From NCBI RefSeq assembly GCF_002916655.1, contig NZ_PPSM01000014.1, positions 186,001 through 250,000 of the forward strand: DNA of 64,000 nt. Direction: 5' to 3'. This document shows, piece after piece, positions 1 through 8,115 of the stretch (positions are counted from its first letter, which is position 1; each line of letters starts with the position of its first letter). The position numbers and the translations under genes were made by a program. This stretch comes from Novosphingobium sp. HII-3 (GTDB taxonomy: Bacteria > Pseudomonadota > Alphaproteobacteria > Sphingomonadales > Sphingomonadaceae). Under the pieces are notes generated by a model. The model made no database searches. It saw nothing but the letters and a program-made list of their open reading frames with translations, and was not told the DNA's origin.

Positions 1-2
1 GG

Positions 3-215
3 GAAGAGGTGATACACCTGGCGGCGGGGCCGAATGGCCCGGTCGGTGTGGTTCGGATGGACCTGCCGGGGGAGCATCACGGTATCCACGGGGCTGCGGA
101 CCCGCAGGCCATCGCTCGCCGCGAAGGTCACGGATGCGTGCGGTTGACGAACTGGGACGCTGCACGCCTCGCGCAGATGGTTCACACGGATACGGAGGTG
201 ATCTTTCAGGCCTGA
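3..215 (+). CDS. L,D-transpeptidase (YkuD domain), C-terminal part, 5' end outside window
   Basis: The reading frame is open from the first bases of the window, so only the last 70 residues or so are present. They carry the YkuD signature: an HGIHG histidine segment followed by GHGCVRLTNWDA, where the catalytic cysteine sits in HGCVR. In known family members this cysteine forms 3-3 peptidoglycan cross-links or attaches proteins to peptidoglycan in the periplasm. The usual S before HGCVR is G here. The N-terminal part, including any signal peptide, is not visible, so the exact role cannot be told. Confidence 0.85.
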   Translation, partial: EEVIHLAAGPNGPVGVVRMDLPGEHHGIHGAADPQAIARREGHGCVRLTNWDAARLAQMVHTDTEVIFQA

Positions 216-324
216 CGCGCCGGGGCGACTCCGTCATGGGACGGACGGAACATCCCGCCCTTGTCCCGGTGGAGCAAGGATCCTAGCCGGGCTCATCCGC
301 TGAAGAATGCATGGAAGCCCGTTG

Positions 325-804
325 ATGAAATTCCACCTTACCCTCCTTGTAAGCGCTCTTGCCGCGGTGGCGGCCACGCCGGCAGCCGCCACGATCACCG
401 CCGATGCCAATGTCGCGCGTTCCGAAGGCAGCTGGGGCGGTGAACTCGCCGTGGGTATGCCGGTGATCGAGGATGGCGGCTTCGCCATTACGCCGGGTGT
501 AGGCGTATTCTTCCACAAGCGCGATCACGACGGCTACTTCGAGGACGATTCACAGTGCTTCCGTCGCTCCGACGGCGAGCGGGTCGGCGACGGGCATTGC
601 GACGATTCGGGAACGAAGATCTTCGGCAAGGTGGAGGCGACCTATCGCCTGCCGATGGCGCTTGCCTTGGGTGTGGGCGCGCGGTTCATCGGAAATGACC
701 TTCGCGCCTACGGAACGGCGGCGATGCCGTTAGTTCCGTTCATCGACGGAAAGATCAACATCGGCGACAACTACCTGGCGGCTGGCGTCCAGGCCCGTTT
801 CTGA
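325..804 (+). CDS. small exported protein, probably an outer-membrane beta-barrel
   Basis: A 159-residue protein with a clear signal peptide: MKFHLTLLVSALAAVAATPAAA, with a cleavage site after an AAA motif. The mature part has alternating hydrophobic strands, glycine-rich turns and ends in F (VQARF), a typical outer-membrane barrel terminus. I chose the ATG at 325 rather than the one at 307 because GGAAG lies 7 bases before it and because it starts exactly at the signal peptide. A short acidic insert with two cysteines (DDSQCFRRSD and GHCDDSG) may form a disulfide loop. No family is recognised. Confidence 0.7.
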   Translation: MKFHLTLLVSALAAVAATPAAATITADANVARSEGSWGGELAVGMPVIEDGGFAITPGVGVFFHKRDHDGYFEDDSQCFRRSDGERVGDGHCDDSGTKIFGKVEATYRLPMALALGVGARFIGNDLRAYGTAAMPLVPFIDGKINIGDNYLAAGVQARF

Positions 805-809
805 CGGGG

Positions 810-1925
810 TTATCCGGGATCGGTCGCCTTCGTGGTGCGAGCCGGACGCAAGGCATGCAGCAATGCTCGAAGCTGATCATCGCGCGGCGGCTTCCCGGCG
901 GTGAGCAGCCGTAACAGGCCTGGCGCGCCAAGGCGCAGGGCCAGCAACGCCGCCAGGCAAGCTGCAATCACGATCAGCGGGGAAGCGAGGAACGCGGCTG
1001 TCGTCATAGGCCCCTGTGCCGCTTCGGCCTCCGGCGCCAGAAGGCGCCGGATCAGGCCGATGATCAGGGGATGTGAGCAGAAAACGAAGAAGATCGCCGG
1101 TTCGAGCAGCAACAGCGGCCGCGCGAGCTCTCCCCGCCGCACGATCTCTGCGGCGAGGCACCAGAAGGCTACCGCTCCGGCGGCTCGCTGCACGATGAGT
1201 CGAAACGCGGCGAGCGGGGTTCCCTCGTCCACGATCATGCTGCCGGGCGCGATGAACGGCAGCGTCGCGATCAGGACAAGGGCGGTCACCGCGATCGCAA
1301 GGCAGGGGCGCCGGTAGTCCTCTATCGCACGGGCTGGCCACTGCCGGTCTCCCAGCCCCAGCCCGATCGCGTAGAACAACGGAATTGCGCTCGACAGGAA
1401 GATGCGCCCGTCCAGATCCATGACGGCGTTCGCCAGGAGCGCCGCCATCAGCACCCAGGGCGCCAGGCGCAGACCGACGCGGAGCGCGGCCGTCAGCAGG
1501 CTGCACAGGAACACGTCGCGCAGGAAGTAGAGGGGTATGACGCGAGGATAGCCGTCGAACCCCAGGAGGAGGCGCGGCAGATCGCTTGCGTGCGGAATGG
1601 CTGTGGTCGGGGCGAAGGTGATGTCCTTCGCAAGGGCCATCGCGTTCCACGCCAGCAGCGGCACCAGAAGGGTCATCGTCTTGCGGCCAAGAGTGCGCTG
1701 GAAAGATCGCTCCTGAGAGAGCCGCGCCGCCAGGAAGCCAGAGATTATGCTGAGGAGGGGAACGCTCGAACGACCCACGACCTCCCGCACGAACCAGACA
1801 ATGAGGTCGTGCACATCGGGCTTTGCCGTTAGCGCAGTGCCGTAGGGCGGCACGTGGACGTAGATAACGCAAGCGATGCAGAGCACACGGGCCACGGCAA
1901 TCGTTTGTGACGTGGTCTTGTTCAT
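810..1925 (-). CDS. acyltransferase 3 family membrane protein
   Basis: About 371 residues with some ten hydrophobic segments. The N-terminus (IAVARVLCIACVIYVHV) fits the acyltransferase-3 family, whose conserved histidine in the first membrane helix transfers acetyl or other acyl groups to sugars of exopolysaccharide, O-antigen or peptidoglycan. I took the ATG at 1925; an upstream in-frame start at 2018 would add an unlikely polar stretch. It stands apart from the EPS locus, though its product could modify that polymer. The substrate cannot be read from sequence. Confidence 0.75.
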   Translation of the reverse strand: MNKTTSQTIAVARVLCIACVIYVHVPPYGTALTAKPDVHDLIVWFVREVVGRSSVPLLSIISGFLAARLSQERSFQRTLGRKTMTLLVPLLAWNAMALAKDITFAPTTAIPHASDLPRLLLGFDGYPRVIPLYFLRDVFLCSLLTAALRVGLRLAPWVLMAALLANAVMDLDGRIFLSSAIPLFYAIGLGLGDRQWPARAIEDYRRPCLAIAVTALVLIATLPFIAPGSMIVDEGTPLAAFRLIVQRAAGAVAFWCLAAEIVRRGELARPLLLLEPAIFFVFCSHPLIIGLIRRLLAPEAEAAQGPMTTAAFLASPLIVIAACLAALLALRLGAPGLLRLLTAGKPPRDDQLRALLHALRPARTTKATDPG

Positions 1926-2147
1926 CGTCGTCAACGCACCGGATCCCCCCAGGCCGAACAGCCTCATGCAATGGAGGAAGTGTATCAGATGCCGTGAGAG
2001 ATGCTGCCGCACCTGCATCCACGCCGGAGCAATCGAGCCTCGCGAGACATGGACCGGAGCGCTCGGTTCGCGAAACGGCGCGTTGGTTCAGGAAGGTGGG
2101 CAGGCTACCCGACTCAGGGGCTCAGATCTGAATGCAGCCCGGGTGCG

Positions 2148-2351
2148 TCAGCTGTCCAGCAGGTCGAGGTAGGCGACGACGTCGTTGTCAGTGGCGATAA
2201 ACAGGCCATCCTGCACATCCTCGCTCTGCCGGGCAGCGATCGCCATCGCTTCGGACAGGGCGCCGTAGAACAGCGTGTTGACGGCGCCGCCCTCAGCCCC
2301 GCCGTCCAGATGATAAAGGCGCACGCTGGCCTCCTGATAAGTTGACCGCAT
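2148..2351 (-). CDS. small hypothetical protein
   Basis: A 67-residue acidic protein with no membrane segment or recognised motif. Its ATG overlaps the stop codon of the upstream DUF4169 gene by one base (TGATG), so the two are probably translationally coupled and form a small operon. Composition and codon use match the chromosome. I do not recognise the family and assign no function. Confidence 0.55.
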   Translation of the reverse strand: MRSTYQEASVRLYHLDGGAEGGAVNTLFYGALSEAMAIAARQSEDVQDGLFIATDNDVVAYLDLLDS

Positions 2352-2530
2352 CAGTCCTTCTCGAGCCTTGCTCCGTCAAGGGTGCGTTCGGACCGCGCGC
2401 GTTCAGCTTCGAGCCGCTCCCGCTCACCCTTCGAGCGGCCATGCCTTGCCCGGTTCGCATCGGCCTCGGCCCGGTTTGCCGCCCGTTCACGCACCTTTCG
2501 TGCCATCCGCAGGTTTATGATCTCGGCCAT
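2351..2530 (-). CDS. DUF4169 family small protein
   Basis: A 59-residue, highly charged protein beginning MAEIINLRMARKVRERAANR and continuing with Arg/Glu/Ala-rich helix (GRSKGERERLEAERA) to LDGARLEKD. This N-terminal MAEIINLR-xARK pattern followed by NRAxxGRxK and LDxxxLE is characteristic of DUF4169, a small alphaproteobacterial family of unknown function, which often lies beside another small gene. It overlaps the next gene by one base. It is short enough to be missed by length cut-offs. Confidence 0.8.
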   Translation of the reverse strand: MAEIINLRMARKVRERAANRAEADANRARHGRSKGERERLEAERARSERTLDGARLEKD

Positions 2531-2601
2531 ACGTCGCCGATACGCGATTCGGCCGCCTGGTGGAAGGATACCTGTGCGACACCGCCTGTGGTCGCGTAGA
2601 T

Positions 2602-4089
2602 CTAGGCCTCTTCCGGCCTGGTCGTGACCCCGAGGTCCGGCAAGGCGACGGAGCGCTTGCCTGAAAAGTCCGTCCGCACGACGATCAGCCCGTCCTTCTC
2701 CAGATAGTCGAGCAGCCGTTGCACCCGGCGGGGGGAACTGGTGCCGTAGATGCGGGCAAGATCCATGTCGTCCGGGCAGGGTTTGCCGTCCATCGCGGCT
2801 CTGGCGATGACGTAGAACGGCGCCAGGGCGTCATCGGGCACATGCTTGGACAGATTGATCAGGTCTTCCCAACGGGGATCGTCCGGGTTTTCGATGCCGG
2901 CAAGCGCCGCTGCGAAGCCACGGCGGAACATGGTGGCGTCAAGGCCCCGGACTGAAATGCCCTTCATGCGACAGCGTATGGTGAAGTCCTGGAACAGCGT
3001 GGTCGAGGACTGGAAGGTGCAGTCATCCTCCTCGGCCATGGCGTTCATGATTTCGATCATGGCCGCACGGCTTTCCTCGGCTCCCGGCTCGTTCCGCTCT
3101 CTCTCCCGCTCACGTTCGCGGGCCTGGGCGGTTGTCGGTTCCAGCAGCTCGTTCGCGGCAATCCGGCGCGCCAGCGTCTCCGCATCATCCACGCGGGGGG
3201 CGGGGCGATGAAATTCGGTCCGTTCCGGTTCGACATGAAGGTTGTCGTGAAGAAGCTCCCGCAGTTCCTCGGTCGTGGCAGTGGGCAGCGGGGCCAGCCC
3301 CGGCGTGACCGACTTGGCGCCGGTCTTGACGGCACCGATGTTGACGGACACCGGTTTTCGCGAGATCGCAGGCCCGAGGCCCAGGAACTGCCCCCGGGCA
3401 AGATCGCGGATCGTTTCCGCCTGCCGCCGCTCCATCCCCAGCAGGTCAGCCGCGCGCACCATGTCGATGTCAAGGAAAGTGCGGCCCATCAGGAAGTTGC
3501 TGGCTTCCGCCGCCACGTTCTTCGCCAGCTTGGCAAGGCGCTGGGTGGCGATCACGCCTGCCAGCCCGCGCTTGCGGCCACGGCACATCAGATTGGTCAT
3601 CGCGGCAAGGCTGACGCGGCGTGCCTCCTCCGACACCTCGCCTGCCGCAGCCGGTGCAAACATCTGCGCTTCATCGACGACGACAAGCGCGGGATACCAC
3701 TGTTCGCGAGGCGCATCGAACAGGGCGTTGAGGAACTGCGCCGCGCATTTCATCTGCTGGTCAATTTCCAGCTCGTCGAGCGCCAGGACGACCGATGCCC
3801 TGTGCTGCCGGATGCGGGCCCCCAGCCGGGCGATCTCCGCTTCGCCATAGGCCGAACCGTCTATCACGACGTGGCCGAACTCCTCCGCCAGCGACACGAA
3901 ATCGCCTTCCGGGTCGATTACGACCTGCTGGACGATGGAGGCGCTTTCCTCAAGCAGGCGGCGCAACAGGTGCGACTTGCCGGACCCGGAATTGCCCTGG
4001 ACAAGCAGGCGGGTCGCAAGAAGTTCCTTGATGTCGATTTCGACCGGTTCGCCGCGCGGGGCGGTGCCGATAAGGATGTTGGCGCTCAC
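2602..4089 (-). CDS. HerA/VirB4-like ATPase (DUF87)
   Basis: A 495-residue soluble protein with a Walker A motif GNSGSGKS at residues 32-39, a Walker B segment ALVVVDEAQMF and an arginine-rich GRKRGLAGVIATQR stretch typical of HerA-like hexameric ATPases. A variable linker rich in RERERERE separates it from a C-terminal region with a winged-helix-like end (RVQRLLDYLEKDGLIVVRTD). Family members translocate DNA or act in repair and conjugation. Alphaproteobacteria often carry such a stand-alone chromosomal copy. There is no NurA-like nuclease beside it, so the partner is unknown. Confidence 0.8.
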   Translation of the reverse strand: MSANILIGTAPRGEPVEIDIKELLATRLLVQGNSGSGKSHLLRRLLEESASIVQQVVIDPEGDFVSLAEEFGHVVIDGSAYGEAEIARLGARIRQHRASVVLALDELEIDQQMKCAAQFLNALFDAPREQWYPALVVVDEAQMFAPAAAGEVSEEARRVSLAAMTNLMCRGRKRGLAGVIATQRLAKLAKNVAAEASNFLMGRTFLDIDMVRAADLLGMERRQAETIRDLARGQFLGLGPAISRKPVSVNIGAVKTGAKSVTPGLAPLPTATTEELRELLHDNLHVEPERTEFHRPAPRVDDAETLARRIAANELLEPTTAQARERERERERNEPGAEESRAAMIEIMNAMAEEDDCTFQSSTTLFQDFTIRCRMKGISVRGLDATMFRRGFAAALAGIENPDDPRWEDLINLSKHVPDDALAPFYVIARAAMDGKPCPDDMDLARIYGTSSPRRVQRLLDYLEKDGLIVVRTDFSGKRSVALPDLGVTTRPEEA

Positions 4090-4140
4090 GCGGAGGCTCC
4101 TGCCAAAGCCACGGGGGGCAGGGCAAGCAACCCCGATGCT

Positions 4141-4632
4141 TTATCCAGAGGTTGCGTTGGAGGCGCAGCGCGCTGGCTCGCCCCGGGCGGTGGACTGGTG
4201 GGCGTGAAGAGCGCTGAGCGCTTGGCGCCATGGTGACGGCAAGGCAACCGGCCGACGGTCCTCCCTGCCGACGTAGACATGGGTGAAGTGGCCTTCCGCA
4301 GCCGCGTACTCCTCGTTCTGCACGAACAGGCCGAGATGATAGGTCACGCTGCTGGTGCCGAGGGACGCCACCGCCAGCCCCACCTCAAGCGTCTGCGGGA
4401 AGTGGACCGGCGCGGCATAGCGGCAGCCCGTTTCCACGACGAGCCCGATCGGATCGCCGGCATGAACGTCGAGCAAACCCTGTTCGATCAGCCAGGTGTT
4501 CACTGCCGTGTCGAAGAAGGCGTAGTAGATGACGTTGTTCACGTGGCCATAGGCATCGTTGTCGTGCCATCGCGTCGTGATCGGTACGAAGGTGCGGTAA
4601 GCGGCACGCGGGCGCAGCGGGATACGGCTCAT
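4141..4632 (-). CDS. acyl-CoA thioesterase, 4HBT hot-dog fold
   Basis: About 163 residues. The segment RWHDNDAYGHVNNVIYYAFF matches the 4-hydroxybenzoyl-CoA thioesterase active-site region, with D in DNDAYGHVNN as catalytic aspartate and the long helix after it. Such enzymes release free acids from acyl-CoA in the cytosol. I prefer the ATG at 4632; a GTG at 4686 would add 18 polar residues and neither has a strong ribosome-binding site. The gene is divergent from cytochrome b561. The acyl chain is not predictable. Confidence 0.8.
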   Translation of the reverse strand: MSRIPLRPRAAYRTFVPITTRWHDNDAYGHVNNVIYYAFFDTAVNTWLIEQGLLDVHAGDPIGLVVETGCRYAAPVHFPQTLEVGLAVASLGTSSVTYHLGLFVQNEEYAAAEGHFTHVYVGREDRRPVALPSPWRQALSALHAHQSTARGEPARCASNATSG

Positions 4633-4738
4633 CCGGCTGGAGTAGGTGTTGCCGGCCCGCCTTTCCAGTGCTTCACTTGTGGACACTGAAAAGGGTCATG
4701 GGTTAGCCGCGCGGTTCTGCTGCAAGGGGAGCCTGTGA

Positions 4739-5257
4739 ATGGATTATGCGAAGTACAATGTGGGCGCGCGGGCCCTGCACTGGATCACCGCCGTGATCAT
4801 CGTCGCAAACCTTGCTGGCGGGTTGCTCAAGGAAAGCTTGAGCGATGTCGTCCCGATCATGCCGGTGCACAAGGCGACAGGCGTGACGGTGCTTGCGCTG
4901 TCCCTGATCCGGCTCGGCTGGCGACTGACCTGGCGGGCGCCTGCCTATCCCGCCACGATGGGGCGGCTCGAGAGGGGGCTCGCCCACAGCGTCCACGGGC
5001 TGCTGTACCTCCTCATGATAGCCATGCCTCTGAGCGGCTGGATCATGTCGTCGGGTGGCAAGTACCCGATCTCCTGGTTCGGCCTGTTCGAATGGCCCAA
5101 GCTGCCTGTCCCACGGGGCAGCGTGCTGCAGGAATTTGGCGCACAGTTCCACGAGACGGCGGGTTGGCTGATGCTTGCGCTTGTTCTGGGGCATGTGGCT
5201 GCAGCCCTTCGCCATCATTTCATCCTCAAGGACGGCGTTCTGCGGCGGATGCTTTGA
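4739..5257 (+). CDS. cytochrome b561 family membrane protein
   Basis: A 172-residue protein with four hydrophobic helices and conserved histidines suited to bind two b-type hemes: H14 in ALHWI, H46 in PVHKATG, and later histidines in HETAGWLM and VLGHVAAALRHHF. This matches bacterial cytochrome b561 (CybB), which transfers electrons between quinol and an acceptor in the inner membrane. It starts ATG shortly after the divergent thioesterase gene. A tRNA gene follows. The physiological electron acceptor is unknown. Confidence 0.9.
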   Translation: MDYAKYNVGARALHWITAVIIVANLAGGLLKESLSDVVPIMPVHKATGVTVLALSLIRLGWRLTWRAPAYPATMGRLERGLAHSVHGLLYLLMIAMPLSGWIMSSGGKYPISWFGLFEWPKLPVPRGSVLQEFGAQFHETAGWLMLALVLGHVAAALRHHFILKDGVLRRML

Positions 5258-5416
5258 GCCGGGGTGGCGGTCCGTGCAGCGGCTGCGCAGGAGTGGGCGA
5301 AAAGAAAATGCCTTTTTTCGAAAATAATCTTCACGAGCCGCTTGCTAGATCCCAATCCCCTTGCTAATGGCGCGCTCCTGCCACGGGGCGGATGCAAATC
5401 CTTCCCCGTTGATTTA

Positions 5417-5503
5417 GCGGTCGTGGCGGAATTGGTAGACGCGCAACGTTGAGGTCGTTGTGGGCGAAAGCCCGTGGAAGTTCGAGTCTTCTCGACCGCA
5501 CCA
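5417..5503 (+). tRNA. tRNA-Leu(GAG)
   Basis: The 87 bases fold as a long-variable-arm leucine tRNA: acceptor strands GCGGTCG and CGACCGC, D arm with GGAATTGGTAGACGC, anticodon stem CAACG/CGTTG (5444-5448 and 5455-5459) enclosing loop TTGAGGT with anticodon GAG at 5451-5453, variable arm TGGGCGAAAGCCCGT, T loop TTCGAGT, and an encoded CCA end. GAG reads CTC and CTT codons. No integrase gene lies beside it, so there is no sign that it serves as an attachment site. Confidence 0.97.
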
Positions 5504-5913
5504 GACAGTTTCTGAATAGCATTGATCATTGCCTTCGGGCACCCGGCCTGTGCGAACGCGCGCAGTTCTGCCGGTTTTCGGCGTTGGTTTGCGGCTGCTG
5601 GACACCCTGATTTACTCGGTATGGGTATGAGTCTGAGGGTGTCAGGCGCAGTCTTTGGGCATGACGGGCGGGGCTGCGGGGTGTTTTCTGCGAACCGGGA
5701 GCGCTGTGTGTAGGTATCAGCGGTGGCGGTGTGCATCATGCCGCTTCGGATCTGATCACCCCCCCAACGGTCGGTGCGGCAAACGCGCTGGCCGTCTTCG
5801 GGAGCAGGTCAGTGTCGGATCCGCTGGACCGTCACTGTGCAGGTCGGCTCGATCATCACCCGCACTTGGAAATAGCCGGAACTTGCGCGGGTTCACACCT
5901 GGAAGCATGATCG
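5504..5913. other. 410-base stretch without a convincing gene
   Basis: Between tRNA-Leu and the histidine kinase gene I see only short open frames on both strands with arginine- and proline-rich translations that look like chance. There is no clear repeat. The stretch may carry the 3' processing region of the tRNA and the terminator of the two-component operon. Confidence 0.5.
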
Positions 5914-7308
5914 TCAGATCGTGCCCCTCTGCTCCGCGCCGGTCGCGTGGTGCTCCGGGATGATGAGCGAGACACGAAGTCCGGGGTGTGCCGCAACCAG
6001 CTCAAGCGTCGCACCATGTGCGTGCGCGATGGCGGCAACCATGCTCAGGCCCAGCCCTTCGCCGGGGACGGCCGATGCCTTCGCAGCGCGGTAGAATTGC
6101 TCGGTCACGCGCGCGGCGTCTTCGTCAGCGATTCCGGGGCCATCGTCACGGACGCTCAGGACCAGCCCCCCGGCCTCTCGCATGGCGGAAATCTCTACGC
6201 GACACCCTGCGCCGGCATGCTTCAGGGCATTGTCGAGGAGGTTCGACAACGCCTGGAAGACAAGATCGAGGTCCAGATCGGCAACAAGGGGGCGCCGGGC
6301 CGAGACGATGAGATTTGTCCCGATCCGCTCCGCCTCGGGCTGGTAGAACTCGAACAGGTCCTCCAGCAACTGGACGACGTCCGTGCGTTGCAGGTGAAGA
6401 GGATGACGCCCGTTCTCCAGGCGCGAGATCCGCATGAGCGCGGAAAGGATCTGCTGCAGCCGGTTGGCCTCGACGATGGCCTCTCCTGCCGCAAGCCGCG
6501 CCGGCGAGGCATCAGGCGCCAGGTGCTCCAACGCTTCGAGCCGGCCGATCAGCCGGGCAAGAGGGGTTCTCAGTTCGTGAGCCGCGTTGTCCGACACGCG
6601 CTGCACGGCCTGGAAGAGGGTCTGGATGCGGTGCAGCATCATGTTCAGCGTTTCGCCGAGCCGGTCGAAATCGTCTGCCGTGCCACGAACGTGGACGCGG
6701 CCGGTGAGATCTCCCTCCATCACCTGACGGACCGTTACCGTCAGGGCTTCGATGCGCCGGCCGATGGCGCGGCTCATCAGCCAACCGCCCCCAAGCCCCA
6801 GAAGCAACGTGACACCCAGGATCCACACGGCGGCCGTGCGCAGGATCTCGCCTTCGTTGATCAGTTCTTCCACATCGCGGCCGACCAGGAGGCGGGCGCC
6901 ATTCGGGAGACGAATGTCCCGGACCAGCGCCGTGTGATCGATCTCCACCCCGTCCGCGAAGGCATCGGCTTCGATGAACAACAGGTCCCGGCGCGGTTGC
7001 AGCGGCCAGCTGGGAAGGTTGGCGGCGACCGTTCGCCCTTCCGGCGTCAGCAACGCGTGAAAGGCCATGGGGCCGTCCAGGCGAGCGGCCCGGCGTTCGA
7101 GCGCGGCGGCCAGCGGGGGCAGGTCACCCCGGCCATAGGCGGTTTGCAACTGCTCGGCCTCGCGCTCCAGCCTGCCGCGCACCTCGTCCATGGGGACCGT
7201 AACCCGCAGCCAGTAACCCGTGCCGACCAGGAGCGCGACCGAAAGGCAGAACAGCCCGGCATAGATCAAGGCCAGACGGAACGAGAAGCTGCGGAGAAGC
7301 CGCCTCAT
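5914..7308 (-). CDS. sensor histidine kinase
   Basis: A 464-residue membrane kinase. TM1 lies at about 11-34 and TM2 at about 159-178, enclosing a periplasmic sensor of roughly 120 residues. A HAMP linker follows, then the HisKA box NAAHELRTPLAR with phospho-acceptor H244, the N box (LSNLLDNALKHAG), and the G boxes RDDGPGIADE and GEGLGLSMV of the ATPase domain. Its start overlaps the response regulator stop by four bases (ATGA), so the pair is one operon with the regulator first. The layout resembles QseC/PmrB-type kinases; the signal is unknown. It lies next to the EPS locus. Confidence 0.93.
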   Translation of the reverse strand: MRRLLRSFSFRLALIYAGLFCLSVALLVGTGYWLRVTVPMDEVRGRLEREAEQLQTAYGRGDLPPLAAALERRAARLDGPMAFHALLTPEGRTVAANLPSWPLQPRRDLLFIEADAFADGVEIDHTALVRDIRLPNGARLLVGRDVEELINEGEILRTAAVWILGVTLLLGLGGGWLMSRAIGRRIEALTVTVRQVMEGDLTGRVHVRGTADDFDRLGETLNMMLHRIQTLFQAVQRVSDNAAHELRTPLARLIGRLEALEHLAPDASPARLAAGEAIVEANRLQQILSALMRISRLENGRHPLHLQRTDVVQLLEDLFEFYQPEAERIGTNLIVSARRPLVADLDLDLVFQALSNLLDNALKHAGAGCRVEISAMREAGGLVLSVRDDGPGIADEDAARVTEQFYRAAKASAVPGEGLGLSMVAAIAHAHGATLELVAAHPGLRVSLIIPEHHATGAEQRGTI

Positions 7309-7982
7309 GCCCCGCGCATCATGTAGCCGACGCCCCGGACGGTGTGGATCAGCTCCGCTTCGTTGTCCTCGGAAATCTTCTGGCGCAGCTTGCTGATGTG
7401 CTGGTCAATGATGTTGGTCTGAGGGTCGAAATTGTAGTCCCACACGTTTTCAAGCAACATCGTGCGGGTGACGACGCGTCCGGCGTTGCGTGCCAGATAG
7501 GCGACGATCCTCAGCTCCCGCAGAGTGAGCGCTATGCGTCTCCCCGCGCGGGTGACCGAGTGAGCGGCCAGATCGATCTCGAGGTCGGCAACCCGCAGGA
7601 GGCTGGTGGTCTCGGCTACGGGCGCGTTGCGGCGGGCAAGCGTTTCCAGCCGCGCCAAGAGTTCGGACATGGCGAAAGGCTTTGCCATGTAGTCGTCCCC
7701 GCCGCCCCGCAGACCGCGCACCCGTTCATCCACGTCCCCCAGAGCGCTGAGGATGAGCACGGGCGTCGCATCGTCCGTCGCCCGCAGCGCCGCGAGGATC
7801 TTGAGGCCATCGAGGGTCGGCAGCATGCGATCGAGGATGATTGCATCGTAGCATTCGCATGTCGCGCGGACGAGAGCGTCGCGCCCGTCTGCGCAGTGTT
7901 CCACCACGTGCCCGGCCTCCCGAACGCCGGCCATGATGTGCGTGGCAAGGGCGGCGTCGTCCTCGACTAGAAGTATATGCAT
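7305..7982 (-). CDS. OmpR-family response regulator
   Basis: A 225-residue regulator. The receiver domain starts MHILLVEDDAA with the acidic pair at 8-9 and the phospho-acceptor D51 in AIILDRMLP; K near KPFAM is the conserved lysine. The C-terminal winged-helix domain includes LTLRELRIVAYLARNAGRVV and the recognition-helix region NIIDQHISKLRQK. I start it at 7982, directly at the receiver, not at an upstream in-frame codon. It is divergent from the first EPS-type gene across about 130 bases, so it could control that locus, but this is only positional inference. Confidence 0.93.
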   Translation of the reverse strand: MHILLVEDDAALATHIMAGVREAGHVVEHCADGRDALVRATCECYDAIILDRMLPTLDGLKILAALRATDDATPVLILSALGDVDERVRGLRGGGDDYMAKPFAMSELLARLETLARRNAPVAETTSLLRVADLEIDLAAHSVTRAGRRIALTLRELRIVAYLARNAGRVVTRTMLLENVWDYNFDPQTNIIDQHISKLRQKISEDNEAELIHTVRGVGYMMRGA

Positions 7983-8115
7983 CAGGCGGCATCCATAACC
8001 CGGAGCTGTTCCGGCGTCGAGTTTTGGCCCGCCCGGGCAACGGCTAATCATCACATGGGCAAATCTACATGATGCGCCCACTCTGCAAACATTTCGGTTC
8101 GGCAAGGGGCGCCGC

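Noticed and set aside
877..2022. Long open frame overlapping the acyltransferase on the same strand
   Set aside because: Its translation is rich in Arg, Gly and Pro with no recognisable motif, while the acyltransferase frame has clear membrane helices and family residues.
3208..4236. Long plus-strand frame opposite the HerA-like gene
   Set aside because: High-GC antisense frame; no motif, and the opposite strand has Walker motifs in frame.
5417..5503. tRNA-Leu as an attachment site of an island
   Set aside because: The gene is intact and no integrase or foreign sequence follows it.
5947..7326. Plus-strand frame of about 459 codons opposite the histidine kinase
   Set aside because: Antisense artefact of high GC; the kinase strand has H, N and G boxes.
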